Shown: positions 1 through 7,439, counted from the stretch's first letter. The stretch is 64,000 bases of DNA from an uncultured Acetatifactor sp. (GCA_947629645.1 CANREV010000014.1:1-64000); one strand, 5' to 3'. The notes: generated by a model not told the origin, from the sequence alone. Program-made: numbers and translations.

Positions 1-263
1 AGCCGTTCCATAAAGGGGCCGTCATGGGCCTGCGCTTCCTCATAAATTCCCTGATACATCTCCTGGCTTAACGCAAAAACCACGTCTTCCTTGCGTTTGA
101 AATAGGTATAGAACGTGCCGTTCGATACGCCGCAGGCTTTTGTTATCTCTTCGATAGATGTGTTGACCAGGCCTTTTTCACATACCAGCTTTTTCGCCGC
201 CTCCAGCAGCTTACGCCTGGTTTCCAGTGCGGCAAGCTGCCGATTGGTCATCTTCTTTGCCAC
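1..263 (-). CDS. TetR/AcrR family transcriptional regulator (3' end outside window)
   Basis: N-terminal 87 codons of a TetR-family repressor, cut by the window edge. Translation from GTG at 263 gives MAKKMTNRQLAAL, then a helix-turn-helix region reading SIEEITKACGVSNGTFYTYF, the family signature (residues about 34-53). The GTG is chosen because AGGAGG lies 5 nt upstream; the ATG just before it is out of frame and stops at once. The ligand-binding C-terminal domain is not visible, so the inducer cannot be guessed. A near-perfect palindrome about 50 bp upstream is the likely operator, suggesting autoregulation. Regulated neighbours, if any, lie to the left of the window. Family assignment is secure. 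Confidence 0.9.
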   Translation of the reverse strand, partial: MAKKMTNRQLAALETRRKLLEAAKKLVCEKGLVNTSIEEITKACGVSNGTFYTYFKRKEDVVFALSQEMYQGIYEEAQAHDGPFMER

Positions 264-310
264 ACCATCACCTCCTTTGTGTGGTTTCATTATATCTCAT
301 TCACTGAATT

Positions 311-325
311 AAAGTCAATGACTTT
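311..325. promoter_or_regulatory. Putative TetR operator palindrome
   Basis: AAAGTCA-A-TGACTTT, a perfect 7-bp inverted repeat around one central base, lies 48 bp upstream of the tetR-like start codon. Short palindromes with TGAC/GTCA arms are typical of TetR-family operators. The position fits autorepression. Binding is inferred, not shown. Confidence 0.5.
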
Positions 326-364
326 TAATTAATTCTTACTTTGCCTGCCCTGAGCAAACGAGAG

Positions 365-429
365 GAAACACGCTTTGCGAGTTTCACCCGTTACCGCGGT
401 ATTCGCCCAATTGACAAGCAAGCTTGTCA
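365..429. other. Intergenic inverted repeats between tetR and the kdg operon end
   Basis: The gap 264-588 has no gene. It holds the operator above, two short hairpins and a terminator (451-493). The first hairpin is GAAAC-a-CGC-ttt-GCG-a-GTTTC at 365-385. The second is TGACAAGC-aa-GCTTGTCA at 412-429, a perfect 8-bp palindrome. The stretch after it, GCTCATTGCTCGCG, loosely resembles part of the 101-bp dispersed element described at 18912. Function unknown. Confidence 0.4.
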
Positions 430-450
430 GCCTGGCTCATTGCTCGCGTA

Positions 451-493
451 AAAAAACGCTATGTAATCGGATGAACCTTTTACATAGCGTTTT
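451..493 (-). terminator. Rho-independent terminator of the kduI-kdgK operon
   Basis: On the minus strand a stem AAAACGCTATGTAA / TTACATAGCGTTTT (loop 13 nt) is followed by further T residues, about 95 nt after the kdgK stop. The stem is also flanked by T-rich sequence on the other side (TTTTCAATTTTT), so it may work in both directions. Confidence 0.75.
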
Positions 494-588
494 CAATTTT
501 TCGTCTACTTGACGAAAGTTATATTTTGGTGAATGTTTCCTTATGACTCACGCCCTTTTGAGCGACAGCCTTTTCATTTTAATTTCTA

Positions 589-1620
589 TTATCTCTGTAC
601 TCTTCCGGAAGCATCTCCGCCAGCCAGAGTCTCAACTTCTTTTCTGGATACCAGATTGAAGTCGCCGGGGATGGTGTGCTTCAAAGCGGAAGCAGCCACG
701 CCATACTCGAGAGCAGCCTTGAAATCTTTACCGTCCAGCAGGCCGCAGATCACGCCGCCCGCGAAAGAGTCGCCGCCGCCTACACGGTCTACGATAGGAT
801 GAATGCTGTACTCTTTGGAGTGATAGAACTCCTTGGTATCTCTGGAGTAAATACATGCGGACCAGCCGTTGTCAGAAGCGGAATGGCTTACGCGCAGGGA
901 GGAAATGCAGTACTCAAAGTTATAGTCTGCCACCATCTGCTCGAAGATGGACTTATAACCTGCCAGTTCCAGATCACCGCTGGTAACATCGGTCTTGCCG
1001 GGCTTGTAGCCAAGTACCAGCTCCGCATCTTCCTCATTACCGATACATACATCGACATACTGCATCAGGTTCTTCATCACCTTCTGCGCTTTCTCGGAAG
1101 ACCACAGTTTCTTACGGAAATTCAAGTCTACGGAAACTTTTACGCCATGCTTCTTTGCAGCTTTCAGCGCTTCCTCAGTCAAAACTGCCGCGCTGTCGGA
1201 AACAGCGGGAGTGATACCGGTAAAGTGGAACCAGTCGGCGCCCTCAAAGATTGCGTCAAAATCAAAATCAGCAGCGGTTGCAGTGGAGATAGAGGAATGT
1301 GCTCTGTCGTACACAACTTTGGAAGGTCTCATGGAAGAACCGCTCTCCAGATAGTAGATACCAAGTCTCTCACCGCACTTTGCAATGTGCTTTGTATCCA
1401 CATTGTACTTTCTCAGGGCCGCGATCGCACACTCGCCAAGTTCATTGTCAGGCACTGCGGTAACGAATTCAGCGTCATGACCATAGTTTGCCAGAGATAC
1501 TGCCACGTTAGCTTCGCCGCCGCCATAGTTGATGTCAAACTCATCGGCCTGAATAAATTTCTCGTTGTTGGGGGTGGACAGTCTCAGCATGATCTCACCC
1601 ATGGTAATTACTTTTGCCAT
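589..1620 (-). CDS. kdgK: 2-keto-3-deoxygluconate kinase (PfkB family)
   Basis: Cytoplasmic sugar kinase, 343 aa, expected to phosphorylate 2-keto-3-deoxygluconate to KDPG with ATP, feeding the Eda aldolase encoded just upstream in the operon. The PfkB fold is evident from the N-terminal NYGGGEANVAVSLA (about 31-44, sugar-binding glycines) and the C-terminal DRVGGGDSFAGG (278-289), whose Asp284 is the catalytic base position. Length is normal. It is the last gene of kduI-kduD-rpiB-eda-kdgK and is followed by a terminator. The 137-nt gap before it contains a 10-bp tandem repeat. PfkB kinases vary in substrate; the KDG call rests on the operon, so function is well supported by context rather than by sequence alone. 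Confidence 0.88.
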   Translation of the reverse strand: MAKVITMGEIMLRLSTPNNEKFIQADEFDINYGGGEANVAVSLANYGHDAEFVTAVPDNELGECAIAALRKYNVDTKHIAKCGERLGIYYLESGSSMRPSKVVYDRAHSSISTATAADFDFDAIFEGADWFHFTGITPAVSDSAAVLTEEALKAAKKHGVKVSVDLNFRKKLWSSEKAQKVMKNLMQYVDVCIGNEEDAELVLGYKPGKTDVTSGDLELAGYKSIFEQMVADYNFEYCISSLRVSHSASDNGWSACIYSRDTKEFYHSKEYSIHPIVDRVGGGDSFAGGVICGLLDGKDFKAALEYGVAASALKHTIPGDFNLVSRKEVETLAGGDASGRVQR

Positions 1621-1670
1621 TTTTTTAGATTCCTTTCACTTTTCTATAAATGATGATTCATTGCTTTTTA

Positions 1671-1755
1671 AGGTGCAGTACACTGCGATGTAATGTACTA
1701 TAATGCACTGCAATGTATTGCGATGCGTTGCGGTGTACTGCGGTGCGCCGTATTG
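1671..1755. repeat. 10-bp degenerate tandem repeat between eda and kdgK
   Basis: About eight and a half imperfect copies of a 10-bp unit run head to tail; in plus-strand register 1681, 1691, 1701 and so on the units read CACTGCGATG, TAATGTACTA, TAATGCACTG, CAATGTATTG, CGATGCGTTG, CGGTGTACTG, CGGTGCGCCG. Consensus is close to YRATGYRYTG. The array fills most of the eda-kdgK gap inside the operon. The unit is close to one helical turn. It encodes nothing on either strand that looks real. Confidence 0.7.
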
Positions 1756-1757
1756 TC

Positions 1758-2723
1758 TTACTTCTGCACAAGATGTACCGCAAATCCGCCGAATTCTTCC
1801 TTCAGGTAGATTGCTTTTAAATTGCCCTTAGCATCTCTCTTCGCGGTATCTTCAGCGATCTCAACGCCCAGAACGCTGGTCAGATAATTGACAGCCCTGT
1901 CAATGTAATTGGTCCTGACCGCGATATGTCCGTGAGCGCCCAGATAAGGAGTCTTATAAACTTCCACAGCGCTTCCCGCAAATACGGAGCTGTTGCCGAC
2001 TTTTACGGGCATACCGAAAATGAAGCCAAAACGGTTCGCGATCTTGGTAGCTTCCTCCTCGCTGGTACCATTGATGCCGATGTGCGCCAGTTCAAAGCCA
2101 AGCATGGTCTGAACGGCCTCCCTGGTCAGCTGCTCAATCTTATCCCACTCTCCCGCATTGATCAGGTCGCCGGGAACCATCCAGGAACCTCCGCAGGCGA
2201 TGATCTTGGGGAAGTCGAGGTAAGAGGTCAGATTCTTGGCATTCACGCCGCCGGTAGGCATAAACTTCATATTGACATAAGGAGCCGCCATAGCCTTGAT
2301 CTTAGCCAGTCCGCCGGACTGCTCCGCAGGGAAGAACTTCACAACGTCCAATCCCAGCTCGATAGCCTGCTCGATATCGGAAGGGCTGGAAGTACCGGGA
2401 GTGATGGGTACGCCTTTATCGATACAATACTTTACGGTTTTAGGATTTAATCCGGGACTTACGATAAACTTCGCCCCAGCCGCTACTGCTGCATCCACCT
2501 GCTCAGCATTGAGAACAGTGCCCGCGCCTACGCACATCTGAGGAAAGTTCTCTGTCATGATCCTGATGCCGCCTGCCGCCGCGCTGGTACGGAAGGTTAC
2601 TTCCGCACAGGGAAGTCCGCCTGCACACAGAGCTTTTGCCAGAGGAAGGGCATCCTCCTCCTTGTCGATCTTGACAACAGGAACAATACCGATTTTACTG
2701 ATTTGTTCTAATACTGCGTTCAT
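1758..2723 (-). CDS. eda: KDPG/KHG aldolase fused to a C-terminal VOC (glyoxalase-like) domain
   Basis: Splits 2-keto-3-deoxy-6-phosphogluconate into pyruvate and glyceraldehyde-3-phosphate, the last step of uronate breakdown. Residues 1 to about 207 are a class I aldolase: VVKIDKEEDA near the start, EVTFRT, GAGTV, and the Schiff-base lysine in DVVKFFPAEQ (Lys129), then MPTGGV. Residues about 209-321 form an extra domain, ELAHIGIN ... GHIAVRT ... FGGFAVHLV, with VOC-superfamily character. Stand-alone Eda is about 210 aa, so this is a fusion. The start at 2723 is preferred to an in-frame ATG at 2735, because that upstream ATGGAGG is itself the ribosome binding site, 5 nt from this ATG. The role of the VOC domain is unknown. 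Confidence 0.9.
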   Translation of the reverse strand: MNAVLEQISKIGIVPVVKIDKEEDALPLAKALCAGGLPCAEVTFRTSAAAGGIRIMTENFPQMCVGAGTVLNAEQVDAAVAAGAKFIVSPGLNPKTVKYCIDKGVPITPGTSSPSDIEQAIELGLDVVKFFPAEQSGGLAKIKAMAAPYVNMKFMPTGGVNAKNLTSYLDFPKIIACGGSWMVPGDLINAGEWDKIEQLTREAVQTMLGFELAHIGINGTSEEEATKIANRFGFIFGMPVKVGNSSVFAGSAVEVYKTPYLGAHGHIAVRTNYIDRAVNYLTSVLGVEIAEDTAKRDAKGNLKAIYLKEEFGGFAVHLVQK

Positions 2724-2747
2724 AATTTCCTCCATTCATAAAAAAAT

Positions 2748-3386
2748 TTAAGCAAGGATCTCCTTTACGGCTGCTGCCATCTTATCGCATTTGCAGTCCG
2801 CGAAGAAATATTCCTGAAACTTTTCGCCGGAAAGCGCTCCCTTTACCAGATCCTGATCCAGATTCTTTAAAATCGTCACCATATCCGTATGGGTCACTTC
2901 TTTCACCTTATCCAAAATCTTCTTATTGCGCTGCTCGGGTTCCACTCTCTCGGGAGGATAGCCGCCTCCGCCGGGAGCGCAGAACAGCTTTTCAAAAATA
3001 TACTGAAGATTCAATTCGCCGCCCCATCCGAAATTCTCGGCAAACGGAATTGCTACACAGTTGCCGTCATTTACCTGTGAGAACAGATAGGCATCCAACG
3101 GAGACTCAATGTGTCCGCACAATACCTTAGGGAAGGAATTGCATGCTAACATAGCGCCCTCCCCCGTGCCGCATCCGGTGATCACATAGTCCGCCGCGCC
3201 GGAATTTAAAAGGACACCTGCAAGGATACCGTTCTGAACATAGGTCAGGGAATGAGGATCATCGGCGCCGTACATGCCGTAATTGACCACTTCATGGCCC
3301 ATGGGCTCAACGACTTTCTTTAAAGTTGCGCAGATCATCTCATTCCTGGCTGCCTGACTGTTTTCATTAATCAACGCAATTTTCAT
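2748..3386 (-). CDS. RpiB/LacA/LacB family sugar isomerase with C-terminal extension
   Basis: 212 aa, belongs to the ribose-5-phosphate isomerase B / galactose-6-phosphate isomerase family: N-terminal MKIALINENSQA, and the active-site loop TGCGTGEGAML with Cys72. The first ~150 residues cover the usual family length; the remaining ~60 residues (after PPERVEPEQR) are an extension. Placed between kduD and eda, it probably isomerises an intermediate of uronate catabolism, or acts as a ribose/allose-type isomerase; the substrate cannot be read from the sequence. No symbol is given because rpiB would imply a pentose-phosphate role that the context does not support. The start has AGGAGGCTGATTCC just upstream. 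It is separated from kduD by a 400-bp repeat array. Confidence 0.8.
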   Translation of the reverse strand: MKIALINENSQAARNEMICATLKKVVEPMGHEVVNYGMYGADDPHSLTYVQNGILAGVLLNSGAADYVITGCGTGEGAMLACNSFPKVLCGHIESPLDAYLFSQVNDGNCVAIPFAENFGWGGELNLQYIFEKLFCAPGGGGYPPERVEPEQRNKKILDKVKEVTHTDMVTILKNLDQDLVKGALSGEKFQEYFFADCKCDKMAAAVKEILA

Positions 3387-3421
3387 GGAATCAGCCTCCT
3401 GAATTTAGTTTAAATTTTCCG

Positions 3422-3784
3422 CTCTGCAGCGGCGTTTCACCCTTTTTGGCTTACTCACACCACACGCTGCCTCGCTTCACTCTGCAGCGGCGTTTCACCT
3501 TTTTGGCTTACTCACACCACACGCTGCTTCGCTTCGCTCTGCAGCGGCGTTTTCACCCTTTTGGCTTACTCACACCACACGCTGCCTCGCTTCGCTCTGC
3601 AGCGGCGTTTCACGCGCCGGGTTGTCTGCCGTGAAAACGCTCATGCAGGCATGGCGTTTTCACCCTTTTGGCTTACTCACACCACACGCTGCCTCGCTTC
3701 GCTCTGCAGCGGCGTTTCACGCGCCGGGTTGTCTGCCGTGAAAACGCTCATGCAGGCATGGCGTTTTCACGCAGACAATCCGGC
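3422..3784. repeat. Intercistronic repeat array with large hairpins (kduD to rpiB-like)
   Basis: CTCTGCAGCGGCGTTT starts a unit at 3422, 3480, 3537, 3595 and 3702 (steps 58, 57, 58, 107). The first three units are 57-58 bp. The fourth carries an added ~50-bp block that is repeated after the fifth, so 3546-3664 and 3653-3771 are near-identical direct repeats with a 107-bp period. The added block is a hairpin: GTGAAAACGC-t-CATGC-ag-GCATG-GCGTTTTCAC at 3631-3663 and 3738-3770. In the last copy flanking GCCGGGTTGTCTGC / GCAGACAATCCGGC arms extend it to about 61 nt (3724-3784). A second segment, GCGTTTCACG at 3605-3614, can pair with the same left arm, so two exclusive folds are possible. Plus-strand ORFs through the array are artefacts. 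Confidence 0.9.
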
Positions 3785-3798
3785 TTTGTGGTGTTCGA

Positions 3799-4608
3799 CT
3801 ATTCCGGCTGTTTGCCGATGTAGGCGAGGATACCGCCGTCAACATAGAGGATATGGCCGTTTACCGCGTTGGATGCCTCGGAAGCAAGGAATACAGCGGG
3901 TCCAGCCAGTTCCTCGGGCTTCAGCCATCTGTTGGCAGGCGTCTTAGCGCAGATAAACTGATCGAAAGGATGTCTGCTGCCATCCGGCTGTTTCTCACGC
4001 AGAGGCGCCGTCTGAGGTGTCTCAATGTAACCGGGTCCAAGGCCGTTGCACTGGATGTTGTACTGGCCGTACTCGGAGCAGATATTTCTGGTCAGCATCT
4101 TCAGTCCGCCCTTTGCAGCCGCGTATGCGGATACGGTCTCGCGGCCCAGCTCGGACATCATGGAGCAGATGTTGATGATCTTGCCATGACCTTTCTTGAT
4201 CATGGAAGGAATCACTGCCTTAGATACAATGAAAGGCGCGTTCAGATCTACATCTACCACCTGTCTGAACTGCTCTGCGGTCATCTCGGTCATAGGGATT
4301 CTCTTGATGATACCGGCGTTGTTTACCAGAATATCGATCACGCCCACTTCCTTTTCGATCTGTGCCACCAGTGCGTTTACAGCATCCTCATTGGTCACAT
4401 CGCAGACATAACCGTGAGCATTGATCCCTTTCTCCTTATAAGATGCCAGTCCCTTGTCTACCAGCTCCTGCTTGATATCGTTGAAAACGATGGTAGCGCC
4501 CGCCTCTGCGAACGCGGAAGCGATCGCAAAGCCGATGCCGTAGGAAGCGCCCGTCACCAGCGCTACTTTCCCTTCCAGTGAAAAGTTGTTTACATAATTG
4601 TTTGCCAT
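3799..4608 (-). CDS. kduD: 2-keto-3-deoxy-D-gluconate dehydrogenase-type SDR oxidoreductase
   Basis: NAD(P)-dependent short-chain dehydrogenase, 269 aa, expected to reduce 2,5-diketo-3-deoxygluconate (the KduI product) to 2-keto-3-deoxygluconate. SDR landmarks are clear: the Rossmann glycine motif TGASYGIG (19-26), NNAG (96-99), catalytic Tyr162-x3-Lys166 in SAYAAAKGG, and a C-terminal NGHILYVDGG strand. It follows kduI directly and precedes the isomerase, aldolase and kinase of the pathway. The closely related gluconate 5-dehydrogenases cannot be excluded by sequence alone; the KduI neighbour decides the call. The start is supported by AAAGGAGAGGTAGAA. Confidence 0.88.
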   Translation of the reverse strand: MANNYVNNFSLEGKVALVTGASYGIGFAIASAFAEAGATIVFNDIKQELVDKGLASYKEKGINAHGYVCDVTNEDAVNALVAQIEKEVGVIDILVNNAGIIKRIPMTEMTAEQFRQVVDVDLNAPFIVSKAVIPSMIKKGHGKIINICSMMSELGRETVSAYAAAKGGLKMLTRNICSEYGQYNIQCNGLGPGYIETPQTAPLREKQPDGSRHPFDQFICAKTPANRWLKPEELAGPAVFLASEASNAVNGHILYVDGGILAYIGKQPE

Positions 4609-4648
4609 TTCTACCTCTCCTTTATTTTAAAATTATGTTTCCCTTAAG

Positions 4649-4689
4649 AACCGTCCGGAAATAACTTTGCAAAAGTTATTTTAACGGTT
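4649..4689. other. Hairpin in the kduI-kduD intercistronic gap
   Basis: AAATAACTTT-gca-AAAGTTATTT (4659-4681) is a perfect 10-bp stem. Outer arms AACCGT / ACGGTT (4649-4654 and 4684-4689) can close it further. On the coding (minus) strand no T-run follows, so it is more likely an mRNA stability or processing hairpin than a terminator. Read on the plus strand it is followed by TTTTTT. Confidence 0.6.
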
Positions 4690-4697
4690 TTTTAAGC

Positions 4698-5558
4698 TTA
4701 CATCAGATCTTTCATTGCCACATCATCCATGTCGTCAAAGTCCTGATTTTCTCCCACCATACCCCAGATAAAAGTATATGCTCTGGAACCGCATCCGGAA
4801 TGGATGGACCAGCTGGGAGAGATCACAGCCTCTTCATTTCTCATTACAATATGGCGCGTCTCGTTGGGCTCCCCCATGTAGTGCATCACAAACGCATCCT
4901 CTGGCATCTCAAAATAGAGATATACCTCCATACGTCTGTCATGAGTATGACAGGGCATCGTGTTCCATACGCTGCCGGGCTCAAGCTTTGTCATGCCCAT
5001 CTCCAGCTGGCAGCTCTCCACCTGTCCGGGAAGAATATACTTACAGATCACTCTGTGATTTGCATCCTCCAGAGAGCCAAGTTCTACTTTATTTTCATCC
5101 TTCACAATGACCACGCCCTCCTCGGGAGTGCCTTCCGGCTTGATCAGCACAGTGGGGCAAGTCCTGTGGGCAGGCGCAGAATTCATATAGAATTTTGCAG
5201 GGTTGGACGCATCGTTGCTGGCAAAGACAATATCCCTGGAACCCATTCCGATATACATTGCCTCTTTGAAGCCGACCTGGTATACTTTACCGTCAACGGT
5301 GATCGTACCGGCTCCTCCGATATTGATAACGCCGAGCTCCCTCCTCTGGCAGAAGTACTCTGCGCGGAGCTCGTCCCCTGCGGTCAGGGTGATCGGCCTG
5401 ACAGGCACTGCCGCGCCCGTAATAATCCTGTCAATGTGACTGTATACCAGCTTGATCTCGCCGGGAACGAAGAGATTCTGAATCAGGAACTCCTCTCTCA
5501 GACGCTCTGTGGTATAATGCTTCACATCTTTTGGTGATACTGCTGTTCTAAGTTCCAC
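4698..5558 (-). CDS. kduI: 5-keto-4-deoxyuronate isomerase
   Basis: Converts 5-keto-4-deoxyuronate (5-dehydro-4-deoxy-D-glucuronate) from pectin or glycosaminoglycan-type unsaturated uronates into 2,5-diketo-3-deoxygluconate. 286 aa, normal for KduI. The cupin metal site is visible: His204 and His206 in MPCHTHDRRMEVY, Glu211, and His253 in SWSIHSG. The KduI-typical N-terminus with RREEF-like sequence and MYIGMGSRDIVF are present. The start is GTG at 5558 with AGAGAGG 8 nt upstream. It is the first gene of the five-gene operon, behind the sigma-A promoter and cre-like site at 5602-5644. No polysaccharide lyase or transporter is in the window, so the uronate source is unknown. Confidence 0.95.
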   Translation of the reverse strand: MELRTAVSPKDVKHYTTERLREEFLIQNLFVPGEIKLVYSHIDRIITGAAVPVRPITLTAGDELRAEYFCQRRELGVINIGGAGTITVDGKVYQVGFKEAMYIGMGSRDIVFASNDASNPAKFYMNSAPAHRTCPTVLIKPEGTPEEGVVIVKDENKVELGSLEDANHRVICKYILPGQVESCQLEMGMTKLEPGSVWNTMPCHTHDRRMEVYLYFEMPEDAFVMHYMGEPNETRHIVMRNEEAVISPSWSIHSGCGSRAYTFIWGMVGENQDFDDMDDVAMKDLM

Positions 5559-5601
5559 CTTACACGCCTCTCTTTCTTCAATATTGAGTTTTCCCTTTAC
5601 A

Positions 5602-5615
5602 TGAAAGCACTTACA
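5602..5615. promoter_or_regulatory. CcpA cre-like operator overlapping the kduI transcription start
   Basis: Read on the minus strand, TGTAAGTGCTTTCA matches the cre consensus TGWAANCGNTNWCA at 13 of 14 positions (the core C is T). It begins at the end of the -10 box, so it covers the expected start point. A repressor here would block initiation. This predicts carbon catabolite repression of the uronate operon; the match is seen, the regulation is inferred. Confidence 0.65.
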
Positions 5616-5644
5616 TTATAGCATATGGAGGTAAGCATTTCCAA
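5615..5644 (-). promoter_or_regulatory. Sigma-A promoter of the kduI operon
   Basis: Minus strand: -35 TTGGAA (5644-5639), 18-bp spacer, perfect -10 TATAAT (5620-5615) with an upstream TG dinucleotide (extended -10, TGCTATAAT). The start point would lie near 5608, giving a leader of about 50 nt before the GTG of kduI. Confidence 0.75.
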
Positions 5645-5756
5645 TAAATTTTAGCGATATTCCCTAAAATCTTTGTACAGGTTGCACCCTACCATACAGT
5701 ATAATCGAAAATTTTTCCAAAGTCCATGCAAATATTCACAAAATTTATATAACAGC

Positions 5757-7439
5757 TTATCCCTTATGCGCCAAAGCCTGCCTGCGCATGTCCCTGGCAT
5801 TGGATAACGCCGCCTCCGTCAGCTCATCGCTGCCTAAAAGCCTGGCCAGTTCGTCCAGCGACTCCTCTTCCCTCAGTGTGCGGATATCCGTGATGGTATT
5901 ATCCTGGGTACTGCTCTTTTCAATGATAAAATGCGTGTCCGCCATGGCCGCGATCTGCGGCAGATGCGTGATACAGATCACCTGATGAGCCGCCGCCACA
6001 GTGTCCAGCTGCTCCGATACTCTCCACGCCGTCCTGCCGCTGATACCCGCATCGATCTCGTCAAAGATCAACGTGTCGATATCGTCCTTCCCCGCCAGCA
6101 CCGTCTTGATGGCAAGCATCACTCTGGAAAGTTCACCGCCGCTTGCCACCTGCGCCAAAGGCTTTAACCCTTCCCCCGGATTCGTGGAGATCAGAAATTC
6201 CACATCATCATACCCACTGGCGGAAAAATCCTGTCCTGGGCGGACCGCGATCTCAAATTCCACAGTCAGGAAATTCAGGTTTACCAGCGCTTCTTTTAAT
6301 TTTGCAGATAACAATGCCCCGTACTTTTTGCGGATCCCGGAAAGTCTTTCACAGGCATCTTCCAGCCGGCTCTGCGCTTTTGAAAGCTCTGCCTGAAGCT
6401 TTTCAATATATGCATCGTAGTCCGACAGCTTGTCCAGCAGGCGCTGCCTCTCTTCCCCGTAAGCGATCACATCCTCTATGGTATTGCCATATTTGCCTTT
6501 CAGATAATTTATGAGATTCAGCCGCTCCTCCGTGTCGGCAAAGGTCTCTCCGTCAAATTCACAGTCGTTCATATACTCCGACACATCTCTGTTATAATCG
6601 GCAAGCAGGCTGTCAATCTGTGAAAGCTGCCCTTCCAGCTCCACCAGCCTCTCGTCATAAGAAGAAACAGCGCGCAGGGCGCGCAGCGCACGGCTTAAGG
6701 CGCTTCCGGCCCCGCTTGCGCCATCGCTGCCAGTGTACTGATAGCTCTCCGCAAGGCATTCCGTGATCTTTCTCGCATTGGCCATCAAGCGGTAGCGCTT
6801 TTCCAGTTCCTCATCTTCCCCCGCCTTCAACTGAGCCTGCCGAATCTCCTGCCACTCAAATTCAGCAAGATCTTTCTCTCTCTCCTTCGCCGCCTCGTCC
6901 AGAGTTTCCTCCGATAGCTGCCCGCGAAGCTTTGCGCACTCTCTGTAAGCTTTCTCCACCTCGGCTGCTATGGGAATGATTTCTTCGCCGCAGTAAGCGT
7001 CCAGAATCTCCATATGTTTCTTTTTGTGCAGCAGGGACTGATGTTCATGCTGACCGTGAATATCGATCAGCGTTTCTGAAAGTTCCTTCACCTGCTTTGC
7101 CGTCACACTCTCCCCGTTGATCCGAAAGACGCTTTTTGCCGCCTGAATCCGGCGGCTGATGATAATGGTGCCGTCCTCCTGCGCCTCCAGATCCAGCTGC
7201 TCCAGCTTTTCTTTTACCTTTTCACTCTGGGAGGCAAAAACAAGCTCCACAAGAGCGCTGTCCTCCCCTCTGCGGAGCATCTCCTTGTCAAATTTTCCGC
7301 CTAAAGCCAGATTGACGGAACCGATGAGCAGAGATTTTCCCGCTCCCGTTTCCCCTGTGAGGATGTTAAGGCCTTCGCCGAATTCCACCTCCGTCTCTTT
7401 TATCAGCGCCAGATTTTTGACATGTAAGCTCTGTAACAT
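5757..7439 (-). CDS. recN: DNA repair protein RecN
   Basis: SMC-like ATPase, 560 aa, that acts early at DNA double-strand breaks. Walker A GETGAGKS sits at residues 29-36. A long coiled-coil region (about 160-370) separates it from the C-terminal signature and Walker B region, where VASGGELSRVMLAIK and DTLIFDEIDAGISG are visible. Length and domain order are normal. It follows argR with a 39-nt gap and has its own AAGGAG 6 nt before ATG. The argR-recN adjacency is common in Firmicutes. Nothing unusual seen. Confidence 0.97.
   Translation of the reverse strand: MLQSLHVKNLALIKETEVEFGEGLNILTGETGAGKSLLIGSVNLALGGKFDKEMLRRGEDSALVELVFASQSEKVKEKLEQLDLEAQEDGTIIISRRIQAAKSVFRINGESVTAKQVKELSETLIDIHGQHEHQSLLHKKKHMEILDAYCGEEIIPIAAEVEKAYRECAKLRGQLSEETLDEAAKEREKDLAEFEWQEIRQAQLKAGEDEELEKRYRLMANARKITECLAESYQYTGSDGASGAGSALSRALRALRAVSSYDERLVELEGQLSQIDSLLADYNRDVSEYMNDCEFDGETFADTEERLNLINYLKGKYGNTIEDVIAYGEERQRLLDKLSDYDAYIEKLQAELSKAQSRLEDACERLSGIRKKYGALLSAKLKEALVNLNFLTVEFEIAVRPGQDFSASGYDDVEFLISTNPGEGLKPLAQVASGGELSRVMLAIKTVLAGKDDIDTLIFDEIDAGISGRTAWRVSEQLDTVAAAHQVICITHLPQIAAMADTHFIIEKSSTQDNTITDIRTLREEESLDELARLLGSDELTEAALSNARDMRRQALAHKG

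Noticed and set aside
589-1653. Long plus-strand ORF opposite kdgK (325 aa)
   Set aside because: A shadow of the real kdgK gene, created by high GC at third positions; no matching domain.
3446-3947. Plus-strand ORFs across the kduD-rpiB repeat array (62 and 128 aa)
   Set aside because: They are translations of the repeat units (same short peptide repeated), have no ribosome binding site, and lie opposite kduD or hairpins.
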